From NCBI GenBank assembly GCA_015232315.1, contig JADFZZ010000002.1, positions 186,001-250,000 on the forward strand: a stretch of 64,000 nucleotides of DNA, in the 5' to 3' direction. The notes beneath the pieces are model-generated. The model was not told the origin of the DNA, did not search any database, and saw nothing but the letters and a program-made list of their open reading frames with translations. The translations under genes and the position numbers were made by a program. Positions 17,511-27,317 of the stretch are shown here, piece by piece. The DNA comes from SAR324 cluster bacterium. Its GTDB lineage: Bacteria > SAR324 > NAC60-12. Position 1 is the first letter of the stretch, and the number at the start of each line of letters is the position of its first letter.

Positions 17511-17679
17511 AATTCCCCCGGATTGTTAAAATGAAAATAATGGTTCTTAAAAACGCACCTTACTCACTACGGCTTTTTCACTGCGTGGAAACCGGAAGGG
17601 AATAACATGGGTTAAAAAGATCAGTAAGAGTTTACATAGCAATAACCATCAGAGAAACACAAGGGGTACAAAACAAAAA

Positions 17680-19266
17680 TCATTGTCCGGACTGTTGAAT
17701 GATATCTACCAGTTGACGTGCGTCCTGGATCCGATAATGAGCATTTTTCCATTCCAGATCCATTTCTCCCTGATTCAGGGAAATGCGTCCTGTTTCATTG
17801 TTTTGAGGATCCTGAAACACCAGTGAATAGCCAGGCACACCATTGACAAAATCTGCCACAAGAGCAACTTTATAGCCTGTGATATAGCTGCCGATTTCAC
17901 GGGTCAATGTCATGAGTCTGTCGAAATCTTCCGTTACATTTTCAAGCATGGCCTTCAGTTGCTGTTTGCTCAATTTAAGAAATTTATTTTTCCAGAATAC
18001 GACAGCTTCGGCCTCCTGGGAAAAGGCAAAAGGAATACTCCCGAACTGGGCCTGAAGTTTACGCACCATATCCTCAGACACTTCAGCCGATTGTTGTGCA
18101 AGTTCCTGGAGTTCACTGTTCCAGGGGATAACCTTGATATTGGACTGGTGACTGAGAATGATTTTTCCAAGTTCCTCGGCTTCTTGTTTCTGTTTGTCAC
18201 TGACCATGACTTTGGTTGGAAAACTCAGGGTATCGTTTTCAGGTTTCAACGCCAGATCAGTGCCCTTTCCGCGCAAAATTTTCTCTTCAGTGTCAGGACG
18301 CAGTAGAAATGTGAAAAACAGCAGAAGTATCAATAAAAACAACATGGACAAGATGCCAAGGATCCATTTTTTTACGTCAACTGGTTTTGACGGTTTGGGT
18401 TTTCCGGGAGTGGCTATTTTTTGCGGTTTTGGAGAATGAACGGTTTTTTTCTGAATGATAGGTTCCAGCGTGTAAAACTGCTGAAGCTGTTGAACCAACT
18501 GCATGTTTCTGCGCTGTATGATTTTAACTTTGTTCAACAACTCAAACCCTTCAGTGGCAAAATAAAGATGCCGAACACCTTCTACCAACAACGGCATGAT
18601 GGCTTGCGCTTGATCGACAGGGGCTCCTGTTTGTCTTTCCAGGTGCGCATTCAGGATGACACGGGCATAACCTGCCGCATACCATTGATTACGGTTGAAT
18701 ACAGGGGGTTGGGGTTCAAGGAGTTCAATATCACTATTGCCGGTTTCATTAGGATCTAGCGAAGATCCACGCGTCTTTGCCTGTCTGTAGAGCTGATATT
18801 GCTGTTCATAGCTGGCCCAATCGGTTTGAAACCGTTCCCACAGGGTTTTTTGTGTGTTCATCAACCACATTTGGGCATTCAGGCAGGCGTCCAACGATTC
18901 AGTCTGTAAAGGGACATTTTTTTTTAAGAGAGACACGAGTTGTTTCAGATTTGCGATGTCACCCTTCATCTGTTGGCAACATGTTTCAAATTCAGTTCGT
19001 TCTTCTTTGATCAAGGGTTTGTTTCGATCTTCAACAATCGGGTGTACCAGAATTTGAAGGAGCAGAATATCACGAAAAATGGCGTTCAGATCCAATATAT
19101 CTTTTTTAAGGGAAAACAAATGGATCTGCTGTTCCACTTTTTGCCAGGCTTCATGCGTTTCAGCCGGAGGCGTACCCTGACCTGCCAAAGTTAAAATATC
19201 CTGTAATCCGTTTGAATCCACAGGAATAATGGTAGTGGCCTCAACAGGAGGATGAGATTCTGTCAT
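17680..19266 (-). CDS. Unknown single-pass membrane protein (528 aa)
   Basis: Not recognised. Residues 1-270 are helical and charged; 275-298 form a Lys/Pro-rich linker; 301-322 are one strong membrane helix (WILGILSMLFLLILLLFFTF); and the remaining 200 residues look folded. With no signal sequence, the N-terminal half is probably cytoplasmic and the C-terminal half periplasmic. GAAGAAGG precedes the ATG. It diverges from mrp. Its architecture (cytoplasmic helical domain, linker, one helix, periplasmic domain) is that of a scaffold or signalling protein, but that is inference. Confidence 0.7.
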   Translation of the reverse strand: MTESHPPVEATTIIPVDSNGLQDILTLAGQGTPPAETHEAWQKVEQQIHLFSLKKDILDLNAIFRDILLLQILVHPIVEDRNKPLIKEERTEFETCCQQMKGDIANLKQLVSLLKKNVPLQTESLDACLNAQMWLMNTQKTLWERFQTDWASYEQQYQLYRQAKTRGSSLDPNETGNSDIELLEPQPPVFNRNQWYAAGYARVILNAHLERQTGAPVDQAQAIMPLLVEGVRHLYFATEGFELLNKVKIIQRRNMQLVQQLQQFYTLEPIIQKKTVHSPKPQKIATPGKPKPSKPVDVKKWILGILSMLFLLILLLFFTFLLRPDTEEKILRGKGTDLALKPENDTLSFPTKVMVSDKQKQEAEELGKIILSHQSNIKVIPWNSELQELAQQSAEVSEDMVRKLQAQFGSIPFAFSQEAEAVVFWKNKFLKLSKQQLKAMLENVTEDFDRLMTLTREIGSYITGYKVALVADFVNGVPGYSLVFQDPQNNETGRISLNQGEMDLEWKNAHYRIQDARQLVDIIQQSGQ

Positions 19267-19369
19267 TCATTAACCTTCTTCAAAAAAAACTTGTAGAACA
19301 TGAGCAACATCCTTAAAAACAAGCAAAACTGTCATCCCTCATATTTTTTAGCAACCATTGAAAAAACTT

Positions 19370-20401
19370 ATGTCTGAAGGCTTGGAACAAAAAATAATTG
19401 CGGCATTAACTACATTGATTGAGCCAAAACTCAAATGGAATATCGTCTCGCTCAATCTGGTCCGGAAATGCTATATTCAGGACAATGAACTGTTTCTTGA
19501 AATCCATCTTGTTTCCGATGATACGGACGCAATCATGCAATTTCGTGAAGATTGCCTGAAGGTCATGAAGCCACTGGGATTTCAGAAAATCCACCTGGAT
19601 GTGCGTCACATTTATGTCACCGTTGAAGGCATTTCAGCCGTAAAACAAACCATCCTGGTTGGCAGTGGCAAAGGTGGTGTCGGAAAATCAACAGTAGCGG
19701 TGAATCTGGCCGCGGCCTTGAGCCATCAGGGATTCAAGGTTGGTTTGATTGACGCGGATATCTATGGTCCGAGTCTTCCTGCCATGCTGGGTATTACCAG
19801 CAAACCCGAAGTGCTGCCTGAAGAATATCTGCTTCCTGTAGAAGCTCACAACCTGAAAGTCATGTCCATCGGCATGCTGGTTCCTCCGGCTAAAGCCATG
19901 GCCTGGAGAGGTTCCATGGCCAGCGGGACCCTGATTCAGTTTATTCAAAAAACGTTGTGGGGTAATCTGGATTATCTCATCATTGATCTGCCGCCGGGAA
20001 CAGGGGATATTCAGTTGACCATTGCCCATAAAATCAAGACGCGGGGAATCGTGATGGTATCCACTCCGCAAGAGGTGGTCCTGGGAGATGTTCGCCGGGC
20101 GATAGATCTTTATCAGGAACATAAAACCCCGATCCTGGCGATCATGGAAAACATGAGTGGGATGATTTGTGAGCATTGTGGTATGGAAAACCATCCGTTT
20201 ATTGCGTCCAAAGAAAACCTGAGGACAGAAGTCCCATGCTATCTGAAAATTCCATTGCATAAAATTGTCAGTCAAACCAGTGATGAGGGAATCCCCCTGG
20301 TCTTGCATGACGCAAGTCATCCGATCAGTGAGATTTTTTTTCAACTTGCTCGTCATATTGCGGAAGTCGCACCTGTTTCACGGGAAATTCTAGCCTCTTA
20401 G
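19370..20401 (+). CDS. mrp: Mrp/NBP35-family iron-sulfur carrier ATPase
   Basis: Mrp (ApbC) proteins bind and deliver Fe-S clusters. An N-terminal MIP18/DUF59-like domain (about residues 5-90) precedes the P-loop domain with GSGKGGVGKSTVAVNLA, DADIYGPSLP and LIIDLPPGTGD. The C-terminal CEHCG motif provides the two cysteines that bridge an Fe-S cluster between subunits. I take ATG 19370 (MSEGLEQK) as start; a TTG 12 nt earlier is possible. Length is about 343 aa. Confidence 0.92.
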   Translation: MSEGLEQKIIAALTTLIEPKLKWNIVSLNLVRKCYIQDNELFLEIHLVSDDTDAIMQFREDCLKVMKPLGFQKIHLDVRHIYVTVEGISAVKQTILVGSGKGGVGKSTVAVNLAAALSHQGFKVGLIDADIYGPSLPAMLGITSKPEVLPEEYLLPVEAHNLKVMSIGMLVPPAKAMAWRGSMASGTLIQFIQKTLWGNLDYLIIDLPPGTGDIQLTIAHKIKTRGIVMVSTPQEVVLGDVRRAIDLYQEHKTPILAIMENMSGMICEHCGMENHPFIASKENLRTEVPCYLKIPLHKIVSQTSDEGIPLVLHDASHPISEIFFQLARHIAEVAPVSREILAS

Positions 20402-20465
20402 TCCAGTTTGTCCTGTTTCAAAAACCTGCGTATGAGTGTTCTCATATTTTACGAATGTATCGGCC

Positions 20466-21389
20466 ATGCATATTCTTGTTGTTGATGATCAGCCTCTTAT
20501 TTGTAACATTCACTCCGAACTTCTCATTGAGGGGCGCCATACAGTGGAAACCGCTGAAAACGGACAGCGTGCCCTGGAACTCTTTCAACAGGCCCTGAAC
20601 TCGGACAAACCGTTTGATCTGGTCATGACAGACCAGGAAATGCCGGTTATGACAGGATTGGAACTGGCTTCTCAATTACACAAGGACTATCCGGGATTTC
20701 CTGTGATGATGGTCTCCAGTGTGGAAAACGTGGAGTTGATGATCAGTCTGATGAAACTGGGAATCAGTTTTTTTCGAAAACCTTTGAAAAAAGATGAACT
20801 GTACGCCTATCTGAAAACTGTGCAGAGTCAGATAAAACTCCAACGGGAACTGGAAACCCAGCGTGTTGAATTCGAACATGTACAGTCCCTGATGGAAGCA
20901 GAAAGTTTTACGCTGATACTGGATAATGATCCTGATGTCATTCCTCAGGTGATCAAATACATTCTGGGACGTTGTGAAAAACATCTTATCAGCGAACAAA
21001 TCACATTCCGGGTTCACTTTGGCATGGAAGAAACACTGATCAACGCGATCGCTCATGGCAATCTGGAAATGGGTAGCGCTGAATTTAAAAAAGATGGTCA
21101 ATTCCTGTTATGGCAACAGGAAATTCAACGGAGGCGGCATATCTCGCCCTATAATGAACGACAAATCAAAGTCCATGTCCACATACAGCGGGCACAGGAT
21201 GTCAAAATCTCTGTTCAGGATGAAGGGACCGGATTTGATCATGAATCTGTGCTGTCCAAGATCACATCGGATGATATTTATCAGGCTTATGGCAGAGGAT
21301 TGATCATGCTCAAGGGAATGGCCGACAGGTTGGAATATAATCGCAAGGGGAACTGTGTCTATATGACGTTTTTACCTCAGGAAGAATAG
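20466..21389 (+). CDS. Response regulator with anti-sigma-type ATPase output
   Basis: The N-terminal receiver starts MHILVVDDQPLICN, with the phosphorylated Asp in LVMTDQEMPVMTG, the Ser/Thr in MMVSS and the Lys in FFRKPLKK. After a coiled linker, the C-terminal domain looks like an RsbW/SpoIIAB-type HATPase: a FGMEETLINAIAHGN N-box and QDEGTGFDH, then AYGRGLIMLKGMAD. Such outputs usually control partner-switch kinases or anti-sigma factors. ATG 20466 begins the receiver cleanly; a GTG at 20436 would add ten residues. A terminator follows. Confidence 0.82.
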   Translation: MHILVVDDQPLICNIHSELLIEGRHTVETAENGQRALELFQQALNSDKPFDLVMTDQEMPVMTGLELASQLHKDYPGFPVMMVSSVENVELMISLMKLGISFFRKPLKKDELYAYLKTVQSQIKLQRELETQRVEFEHVQSLMEAESFTLILDNDPDVIPQVIKYILGRCEKHLISEQITFRVHFGMEETLINAIAHGNLEMGSAEFKKDGQFLLWQQEIQRRRHISPYNERQIKVHVHIQRAQDVKISVQDEGTGFDHESVLSKITSDDIYQAYGRGLIMLKGMADRLEYNRKGNCVYMTFLPQEE

Positions 21390-21392
21390 ACC

Positions 21393-21416
21393 ATGGCACC
21401 GTAACGTGCCATTTTT
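21393..21416 (+). terminator. Rho-independent terminator after response regulator
   Basis: ATGGCAC and GTGCCAT form a perfect 7-bp stem with loop CGTAAC, followed directly by a T-run (TTTTTC). It lies just after the stop codon at 21389, with the right orientation for the plus-strand mrp/regulator genes. Confidence 0.8.
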
Positions 21417-21442
21417 CTGATACGTGAGGTTCTACAGTGCAA

Positions 21443-21937
21443 TCAACTGGTGAACCATTTGGGGTAGCGTTTCTGAACATCGGGCATGTAGGACCGACCC
21501 AGGGGGATTTGCGCGGTGTTTTTTGGACCATTTTTCAGCCACACTTCATAATCTCTTGGATTCTTCTTATCCACACACAGAACTTTTTTGGGATTGATGA
21601 CATACGAGCGATGGATACGCAATAATTCTTCCGGACGAAAATTTTCTACCAGTGCGTGAATCGGGAGCCTGAGGTCCATTTCAAAATCATTCTGGGATTC
21701 AAAAAAAATCCTGCAATAGGGTGATTCCGCATAGATATATAAAATCCGGTCGATCAATAGCTCAATTTTATTCAAGGCCATCATTTGCCGCATCATCAGT
21801 CCTGAATCCACTTTTGCTTTTTCTTCAGCTTCACTCAGTGGACCGTGGTTTGCCGTATCCACATTGAATATCATGTCAATGCCCTCAATAATTTTTCTTA
21901 GAATTCGTGCATCGTCGATCGGTACCTTATTTGTCAT
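21443..21937 (-). CDS. LytTR-family DNA-binding regulator
   Basis: The C-terminal 100 residues form a LytTR domain (YIYAESPYCRIFFESQ... then ELLRIHRSYVINPKKV ... IPLGRSYMPDV), which binds DNA through a beta fold. The N-terminal 60 residues are helical and carry no receiver or membrane segment. I place the start at ATG 21937 (MTNKVPIDDAR), which has AGGGG 6 nt upstream; the longer GTG start at 22033 lacks a ribosome site. It diverges from recD with about 118 nt between, where it may act on its own or recD's promoter. Confidence 0.78.
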   Translation of the reverse strand: MTNKVPIDDARILRKIIEGIDMIFNVDTANHGPLSEAEEKAKVDSGLMMRQMMALNKIELLIDRILYIYAESPYCRIFFESQNDFEMDLRLPIHALVENFRPEELLRIHRSYVINPKKVLCVDKKNPRDYEVWLKNGPKNTAQIPLGRSYMPDVQKRYPKWFTS

Positions 21938-22054
21938 AACAACCCCTGAATATGCGTTGGATAAATCATTTCCCAGTGCCTGGAAATCCGGACATGCGTT
22001 ATCCTTTGTAAGACTTATTATTTCAAAAAACACAAGAGCAGTTTGTAAAATTAT

Positions 22055-24271
22055 ATGAAATCACCATGGACTCAAAATGCTGAAACAAGCCACCATTCCC
22101 TGGAAAAATGGAGTGATTCCGGTTCGGCCAGACTACGTTTTCAGCAATTGTATGCTGATCTTGAGTTTCCCGGGGATCTGCGTCTGGAGGCTTCGCCATG
22201 GATAACGGCTTTACAGGAACTATTTTTACGAAAACGTGTAGAGTCTGTTCATTTTTTCCAGGTGTGCCAACTGATACGCTCGACCGTGCAGGAATTTGAG
22301 ACGCCTTCGGCTATGGCGTTATTGACCATGACACTGCTTTGTCGGTTGGAAATCATGAAGGGCAGCACCTGCATTCTGACCGAGGATCTGCTTGAAAAAG
22401 CTGGTGATATTTTAAGTCAGATAAAGCCGGGCGATGTTGACTACAACCCTGAATTTCTGTTGCAGATTCTATCTCCTCAATACACGCCGCTGGTTGGAAT
22501 GTTTGAAGATTTCGCGCCTCTCATTCTGAGTGAGGACCAGCGTCTGGTCTATTTGCATCAGTATTACATCCATGAAAGCCACTTTCAGCGTCTTCTCAAA
22601 AAACGTCTGGACATGGAATTACAGATTCCGGACGTAGCACGAATCAAACAGGCATTGCAGGCTGTGTTTGTCGAGCATCCGGTCATGATCGGCAATCATC
22701 CGCTCAAATTATCGCCCCGGCAATTGTGTGGGGTGCTGCTGGTTCTGCAATCACCACTCACGATCATCTCAGGTGGGCCGGGAACAGGGAAAACGTCTGT
22801 GATTCTCAGTCTCTTACGGGTGCTGCATCAGTTGGGAATGGCACAGCGCATTGGTTTGGGTGCACCAACCGGCAGAGCCGCCAAACGCATGGCGGAATCG
22901 CTTCGATCCGGACTGCAAAATATCTCGTCCATGTCCGAACAAGATCATGCATTGCTGGATTTAATTCCGCAATCCCGCACCTTGCATCGTTTGCTTGGTT
23001 ACCGTCCGCACTCAGGCACCTATACTTTTCATGAATACAATCCTCTGGAATATGATGTGGTGATTGTGGATGAGTCCTCAATGATTGATCTGTTTCTGAT
23101 GACTCATCTCATGAAGGCCCTTCATTCCAACTTGCCTTATCAGGCTCATGTTCCCCGTTTGGTGCTCATTGGTGATAGTCAGCAACTACCTTCGGTGGGA
23201 GCAGGCGCTGTTTTGAAGGATCTAATTCCGGAAACACTGTCCATGCCGGAACTCTGTCAGCGGTTCATTAAAAACATAGCACCCGAATTGACTGAATTTC
23301 TCAGCGACAATGTCAGTAGCGTTCCTCACGCCATGAGTGGCAGAGCCATGCGTCTCACCGAAAGTTACCGTCAAAAGAGTTCTGATCCCGGAGGCCGTCA
23401 TATTCTTGAAATTTCACGCAGGATTCATCCCCTCAAGACAATGGAAGACGCCCTGAGTTTGATTGAGGATACGCATCCTGAGACAGGACTTCACCTGATC
23501 AAAAACATGGACAATGAGGATCCGGTTCAGCCGGGTATTTCTTATCTGGAGCAAGCCAATACACCTGAAAAACTGCACCTGTTTGTCAGAAACTGGTTTG
23601 ACCGTTTTTTTAAAGGGACTTTCATTCAGCAAACGATTCAAACCGTTTATAATCTTGACGAACTGCAACAATACGCTCTCGAATTTGAAAAAGTGTTTGA
23701 ATTTTTCCAGACGTTTAAAATTTTGGCCTTCACACGTATCTCCCCCACAGGCGTAGAGTTTCTCAATCAGTCTATGAAACGGTATTTTTTCCAGTTTTTT
23801 CAACTGGGATCTCCTGATCCTCTGGCGTATTTCGCGGGCGCCCCGGTCATGGTCATGGAAAATGATTATGCGAATTCGTTGTTCAATGGAGATCAGGGGA
23901 TCTTTTTGAAGTTTCACAATCCTGTGTCAGGCCAGACAGAATTGAAGGCACTTTTTCAGATTGAAGGAAAATTTCATACATTTTATGACTACCAATTAAA
24001 ACAGATTCAGCTATCATACGCCATCACTGTCCATAAAAGTCAGGGGTCAGAATACAACCATGTCGCGATTGTATTACCTGTCATGGACACCGATGGAGCC
24101 TTGCAGGTGGAAGATTTGTTGAGCAAGGAACTGATTTATACGGCGATCACCAGAGCCAAACAATCTGTGCTGATTCTGGGATCACGGTCTGTTTTGGGCA
24201 AAACCTTGACACAAACCACCATCCGTTATTCCGGACTGAGCCAGGCGCTGGCATTATCGGTCATCCCCTGA
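22055..24271 (+). CDS. recD: Exodeoxyribonuclease V alpha subunit (RecD)
   Basis: RecD is the 5'-3' helicase of the RecBCD recombination complex. Helicase superfamily 1 motifs are in order: Walker A SGGPGTGKTSV near residue 240, APTGRAAKRM, VVIVDESSMID, LIGDSQQLPSVGAGAVLKDL, YAITVHKSQGSEY and ELIYTAITRAKQ. Length (738 aa) is slightly long for RecD. recB and recC are not in this window, so the gene is split from its partners. The first ATG (MKSPWTQN) is taken as start. Confidence 0.9.
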   Translation: MKSPWTQNAETSHHSLEKWSDSGSARLRFQQLYADLEFPGDLRLEASPWITALQELFLRKRVESVHFFQVCQLIRSTVQEFETPSAMALLTMTLLCRLEIMKGSTCILTEDLLEKAGDILSQIKPGDVDYNPEFLLQILSPQYTPLVGMFEDFAPLILSEDQRLVYLHQYYIHESHFQRLLKKRLDMELQIPDVARIKQALQAVFVEHPVMIGNHPLKLSPRQLCGVLLVLQSPLTIISGGPGTGKTSVILSLLRVLHQLGMAQRIGLGAPTGRAAKRMAESLRSGLQNISSMSEQDHALLDLIPQSRTLHRLLGYRPHSGTYTFHEYNPLEYDVVIVDESSMIDLFLMTHLMKALHSNLPYQAHVPRLVLIGDSQQLPSVGAGAVLKDLIPETLSMPELCQRFIKNIAPELTEFLSDNVSSVPHAMSGRAMRLTESYRQKSSDPGGRHILEISRRIHPLKTMEDALSLIEDTHPETGLHLIKNMDNEDPVQPGISYLEQANTPEKLHLFVRNWFDRFFKGTFIQQTIQTVYNLDELQQYALEFEKVFEFFQTFKILAFTRISPTGVEFLNQSMKRYFFQFFQLGSPDPLAYFAGAPVMVMENDYANSLFNGDQGIFLKFHNPVSGQTELKALFQIEGKFHTFYDYQLKQIQLSYAITVHKSQGSEYNHVAIVLPVMDTDGALQVEDLLSKELIYTAITRAKQSVLILGSRSVLGKTLTQTTIRYSGLSQALALSVIP

Positions 24272-24290
24272 ATTTATTGTGTGCTGAATT

Positions 24291-25034
24291 ATGAACCGCC
24301 AAATACGCTCCCATAAGTTATATCTCCCCCAAATATCGCTGAATTTCCTGCCTGTAGTCGGAATCCTGCTCGTTCTCTGGAGTTCCCCCTGTAGGGCACA
24401 GTTGACACCGCTCATGGTGGCCATTCAGGGAGGCGATGTGGCGAAAGCTGGTCAAATGATCACCAAAGAAACCGATATCAATCAGCAGAATGCCGATGGC
24501 GCGTCATTGTTAATGCTGGCGATTCCAACGGGAAAACTGGAACTCATCCAGTTGATTTTGGATCACAAGGCAAACATTGAAATAACAGACAACCAGGGCT
24601 TGACACCGCTCATGTGGGCTATCCGGTATGGGGATGTTGACATTGTGGATATTCTGCTGGCCAACGGTGCGAATGTGAATTCCAAAGGCAACCGGGACGA
24701 AACAGCGTTGAGCATTGCGGCGCTGGAAGGAAATTTGCCCATCATCCGCCGACTGCTCAGAAATAAGGCGAATATTGACGCGACCAACCGCAATGGCGAA
24801 ACGGCGCTGATTACAGCCTGTTTTGAAGGAAACAAAGCCATCATACAAACCTTGCTGGACGCGGGAGCAAACATCAATGCTCAGAGCAAGGAAGGTTTTA
24901 CTCCGCTGGCCGCCGCCGCAATGAATGGGTTTTCCAATGTGGTCGCTTTGCTGATCAAGAGTGGCGCGAAAATTGAGACCGACCAAAGTGACTTTATTCC
25001 ACTGGATACTGACAGCGTTATTGAAGAACCCTGA
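24291..25034 (+). CDS. Exported ankyrin-repeat protein
   Basis: A hydrophobic N-terminal segment (FLPVVGILLVLWSSPCRA, about residues 20-36) looks like a signal peptide cleaved after CRA. Six ankyrin repeats follow (for example GLTPLMWAIRYGDVDIVDIL and GETALITACFEGNKAIIQTL). The mature protein probably works in the periplasm as a binding or inhibitor protein, as the catalase-linked AnkB proteins do. It follows recD by 20 nt on the same strand and may share its transcript. Confidence 0.85.
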   Translation: MNRQIRSHKLYLPQISLNFLPVVGILLVLWSSPCRAQLTPLMVAIQGGDVAKAGQMITKETDINQQNADGASLLMLAIPTGKLELIQLILDHKANIEITDNQGLTPLMWAIRYGDVDIVDILLANGANVNSKGNRDETALSIAALEGNLPIIRRLLRNKANIDATNRNGETALITACFEGNKAIIQTLLDAGANINAQSKEGFTPLAAAAMNGFSNVVALLIKSGAKIETDQSDFIPLDTDSVIEEP

Positions 25035-25183
25035 TTGTTTGCGTTAAGAAATTATAAAGCAATGTCTAAAACCGCTGGTTCCCCTACGCCAGCGTGTGGA
25101 AACTCCTGAAATCTTTTTTCCGCTTCACGAATATCACCAATGCTTCAAATCCTTTTTTGATTCACCTTTTTAATGATTACCTC

Positions 25184-26425
25184 ATGAAAGATATCTTTGA
25201 TTTTGAGAAACCCGGTTATTACGGAGAATATGGTGGAATGTTTGTTCCTGAAATTCTCAGAACCACGTTTGATGAATTAATCCTGGAGTTTGAAAAAGCC
25301 AGGAATGATCCGCAATTCTGGCCGCAATATCTGCATGTGATGCAAACCTATTCCTGTCGTCCCACACCCATTACCCCGCTTGAAAATCTTTCCCGACATC
25401 TGGGAGGAGCACAGATTTTCTGTAAACGTGAAGATCTGAATCACACCGGAGCTCATAAAGCCAATAATGTGATGGGACAAGGATTGCTGGTCCAACGCAT
25501 GGGAAAACGCAGAGTCATCGCTGAAACCGGTGCCGGGCAGCATGGTGTCGCAACCGCTACCATGGCCGCACGACTGGGATTGCAGTGTACGATTTATATG
25601 GGTGCCGTGGATGTTGAACGACAGCGTCCCAATGTATTCTGGATGGAACAGCTTGGCGCGGAAGTCATTGCGGTGACAGATGGAACCGCAACCCTGAAAG
25701 ATGCTATCAATGCCTGTCTGAGAGACTGGGCCGCCTCCATGGATACAACCCATTATGTCATGGGAACGGTTTGTGGCCCCCATCCCTTTCCACAAATGGT
25801 GGCCTGGTTTCAGTCCGTGATTGGTCAGGAAAGCAGAAAACAGATGCAGGTTTTGGCAGGTCGACTGCCTGACCGGATTTATGCCTGCGTCGGTGGAGGT
25901 TCCAATGCAAGTGGTATGTTTTTGCCGTTTTTACAGGATCAACACGTAGAACTGGTGGGGGTTGAAGCCGGAGGACTGGGGATTGAAACAGGACACCATG
26001 CGGCCAGACTGGCATCAGGAACTGTGGGGGTTGCACAAGGCTACAAAACCTATTTTCTCCAGAATCAGGATGGTCAGATGCAACACACCCATTCGATTGC
26101 GGCAGGTCTCGATTATATCGGGATCAGCCCCATACTCAGTTATCTGGCCGACCAGGGACGCGTCCGGTTTGAGTCTGCGACCGATAAGGAAGTAGTCGAT
26201 GCGGCCCGGTTGCTGATTCGCAAGGAAGGCATCATTCCAGCGCTGGAAAGCAGTCATGGGTTGGCTGGTCTTCTCCGGGAATCACCTGGAATGAAAAAAG
26301 ATGAGATCGTTCTGCTCAATCTTTCCGGAAGAGGCGATAAGGATATTTTTAACATGGCAGAAGCGTTGGGTGATGAAAACTGGAACACATTTCTTAAACA
26401 AAAGGTTGAAAAATTATGCAATTGA
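25184..26425 (+). CDS. trpB: Tryptophan synthase beta chain
   Basis: TrpB joins indole and serine to make tryptophan. The PLP lysine lies in HTGAHKANN, the phosphate-binding loop is VGGGSNASGMF, and ETGAGQHG and LSGRGDKD are the family motifs. The protein starts at M (KDIFDFEKPGYYGEYGG), matching typical TrpB. A frame from a GTG at 25094 would add an unlikely 30-residue tail. It overlaps trpA by 10 nt. No other trp genes lie nearby. Confidence 0.95.
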   Translation: MKDIFDFEKPGYYGEYGGMFVPEILRTTFDELILEFEKARNDPQFWPQYLHVMQTYSCRPTPITPLENLSRHLGGAQIFCKREDLNHTGAHKANNVMGQGLLVQRMGKRRVIAETGAGQHGVATATMAARLGLQCTIYMGAVDVERQRPNVFWMEQLGAEVIAVTDGTATLKDAINACLRDWAASMDTTHYVMGTVCGPHPFPQMVAWFQSVIGQESRKQMQVLAGRLPDRIYACVGGGSNASGMFLPFLQDQHVELVGVEAGGLGIETGHHAARLASGTVGVAQGYKTYFLQNQDGQMQHTHSIAAGLDYIGISPILSYLADQGRVRFESATDKEVVDAARLLIRKEGIIPALESSHGLAGLLRESPGMKKDEIVLLNLSGRGDKDIFNMAEALGDENWNTFLKQKVEKLCN

Positions 26426-27192
26426 CACCTTATATTCACGAACGACTCAAACACAAAAAAATTCTGCTGATGACCCATGCGGTGGTCGGTTATCCTTCGC
26501 TGGAAGCAAACTGGTCCATGCTCGCAAAAATGCAGGCGGCTGATGTGGATCTGGTGGAACTGCAAATGCCCTTCAGTGAACCAATGGCCGATGGCCCCCT
26601 GTTTGTCAAAGCCAATCAGGAAGCCTTGGCACAGGGTATCACGGTTGATGCCTACTTTTCATTCATGCGGGAAGTGACCCGAAAATTCAGTTTTCCTGTG
26701 CTGATGATGGGCTATTACAACACGGTTTTTGCGCTGGGACACCAGCAGTTTTGTCAACGTCTCGAAGAAAACGGAGCAAAGGGCTATATCATCGCGGATC
26801 TTCCACTTGAAGAATATGGAGATTTGTTGGATCACAGCCGGGCCTGCTCCCAAAATCCTGTTTTGTTGACGACCCCAACCAACACCGAATCCCGGTTGCA
26901 TGAAATCTTCAGTCAGGGACAGGGGTTTGTCTATTGTGTCGCCCGCAAAGGTGTCACAGGCACCAGCACCCGTCTGGACCAGGATGTTCAAAATTTTATT
27001 AACCGCTGTAGAAAACATTCTGATCTGCCCCTGGCTCTGGGATTTGGACTGTCTGAACCGGAAGATATTGTCATGCTTCAGGGAAAAGTGGAAATCGGCA
27101 TTGTAGGAACAGCCCTGCTTAAAACCTGGGAGCAGGAAGGAGAAGCCGGCTATGAAAAACACTTGCGCCGCCTTGCTCAAGCCCGTTTGTAA
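26416..27192 (+). CDS. trpA: Tryptophan synthase alpha chain
   Basis: TrpA cleaves indole-3-glycerol phosphate and hands indole to TrpB. The catalytic Glu and Asp lie in LVELQMPFSEPMADGP (ELGIPFSDPxADGP in most members). The phosphate-binding glycines are in ALGFGLSEPED and GIVGTALL. Length is 258 aa. The start codon overlaps the last 10 nt of trpB, the usual translational coupling. Confidence 0.95.
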   Translation: MQLTPYIHERLKHKKILLMTHAVVGYPSLEANWSMLAKMQAADVDLVELQMPFSEPMADGPLFVKANQEALAQGITVDAYFSFMREVTRKFSFPVLMMGYYNTVFALGHQQFCQRLEENGAKGYIIADLPLEEYGDLLDHSRACSQNPVLLTTPTNTESRLHEIFSQGQGFVYCVARKGVTGTSTRLDQDVQNFINRCRKHSDLPLALGFGLSEPEDIVMLQGKVEIGIVGTALLKTWEQEGEAGYEKHLRRLAQARL

Positions 27193-27317
27193 TCCCTTCC
27201 CGGAAAAAGAAAAATTCAACGGAAAATGTTTGGTCTGTGCCTTTGTCACACTCTTTGCATTTCATCGTTCCATTGTCTAATTTCTTTTTTTTTAAGAACT
27301 GATTGTCCGGGGTGGTT

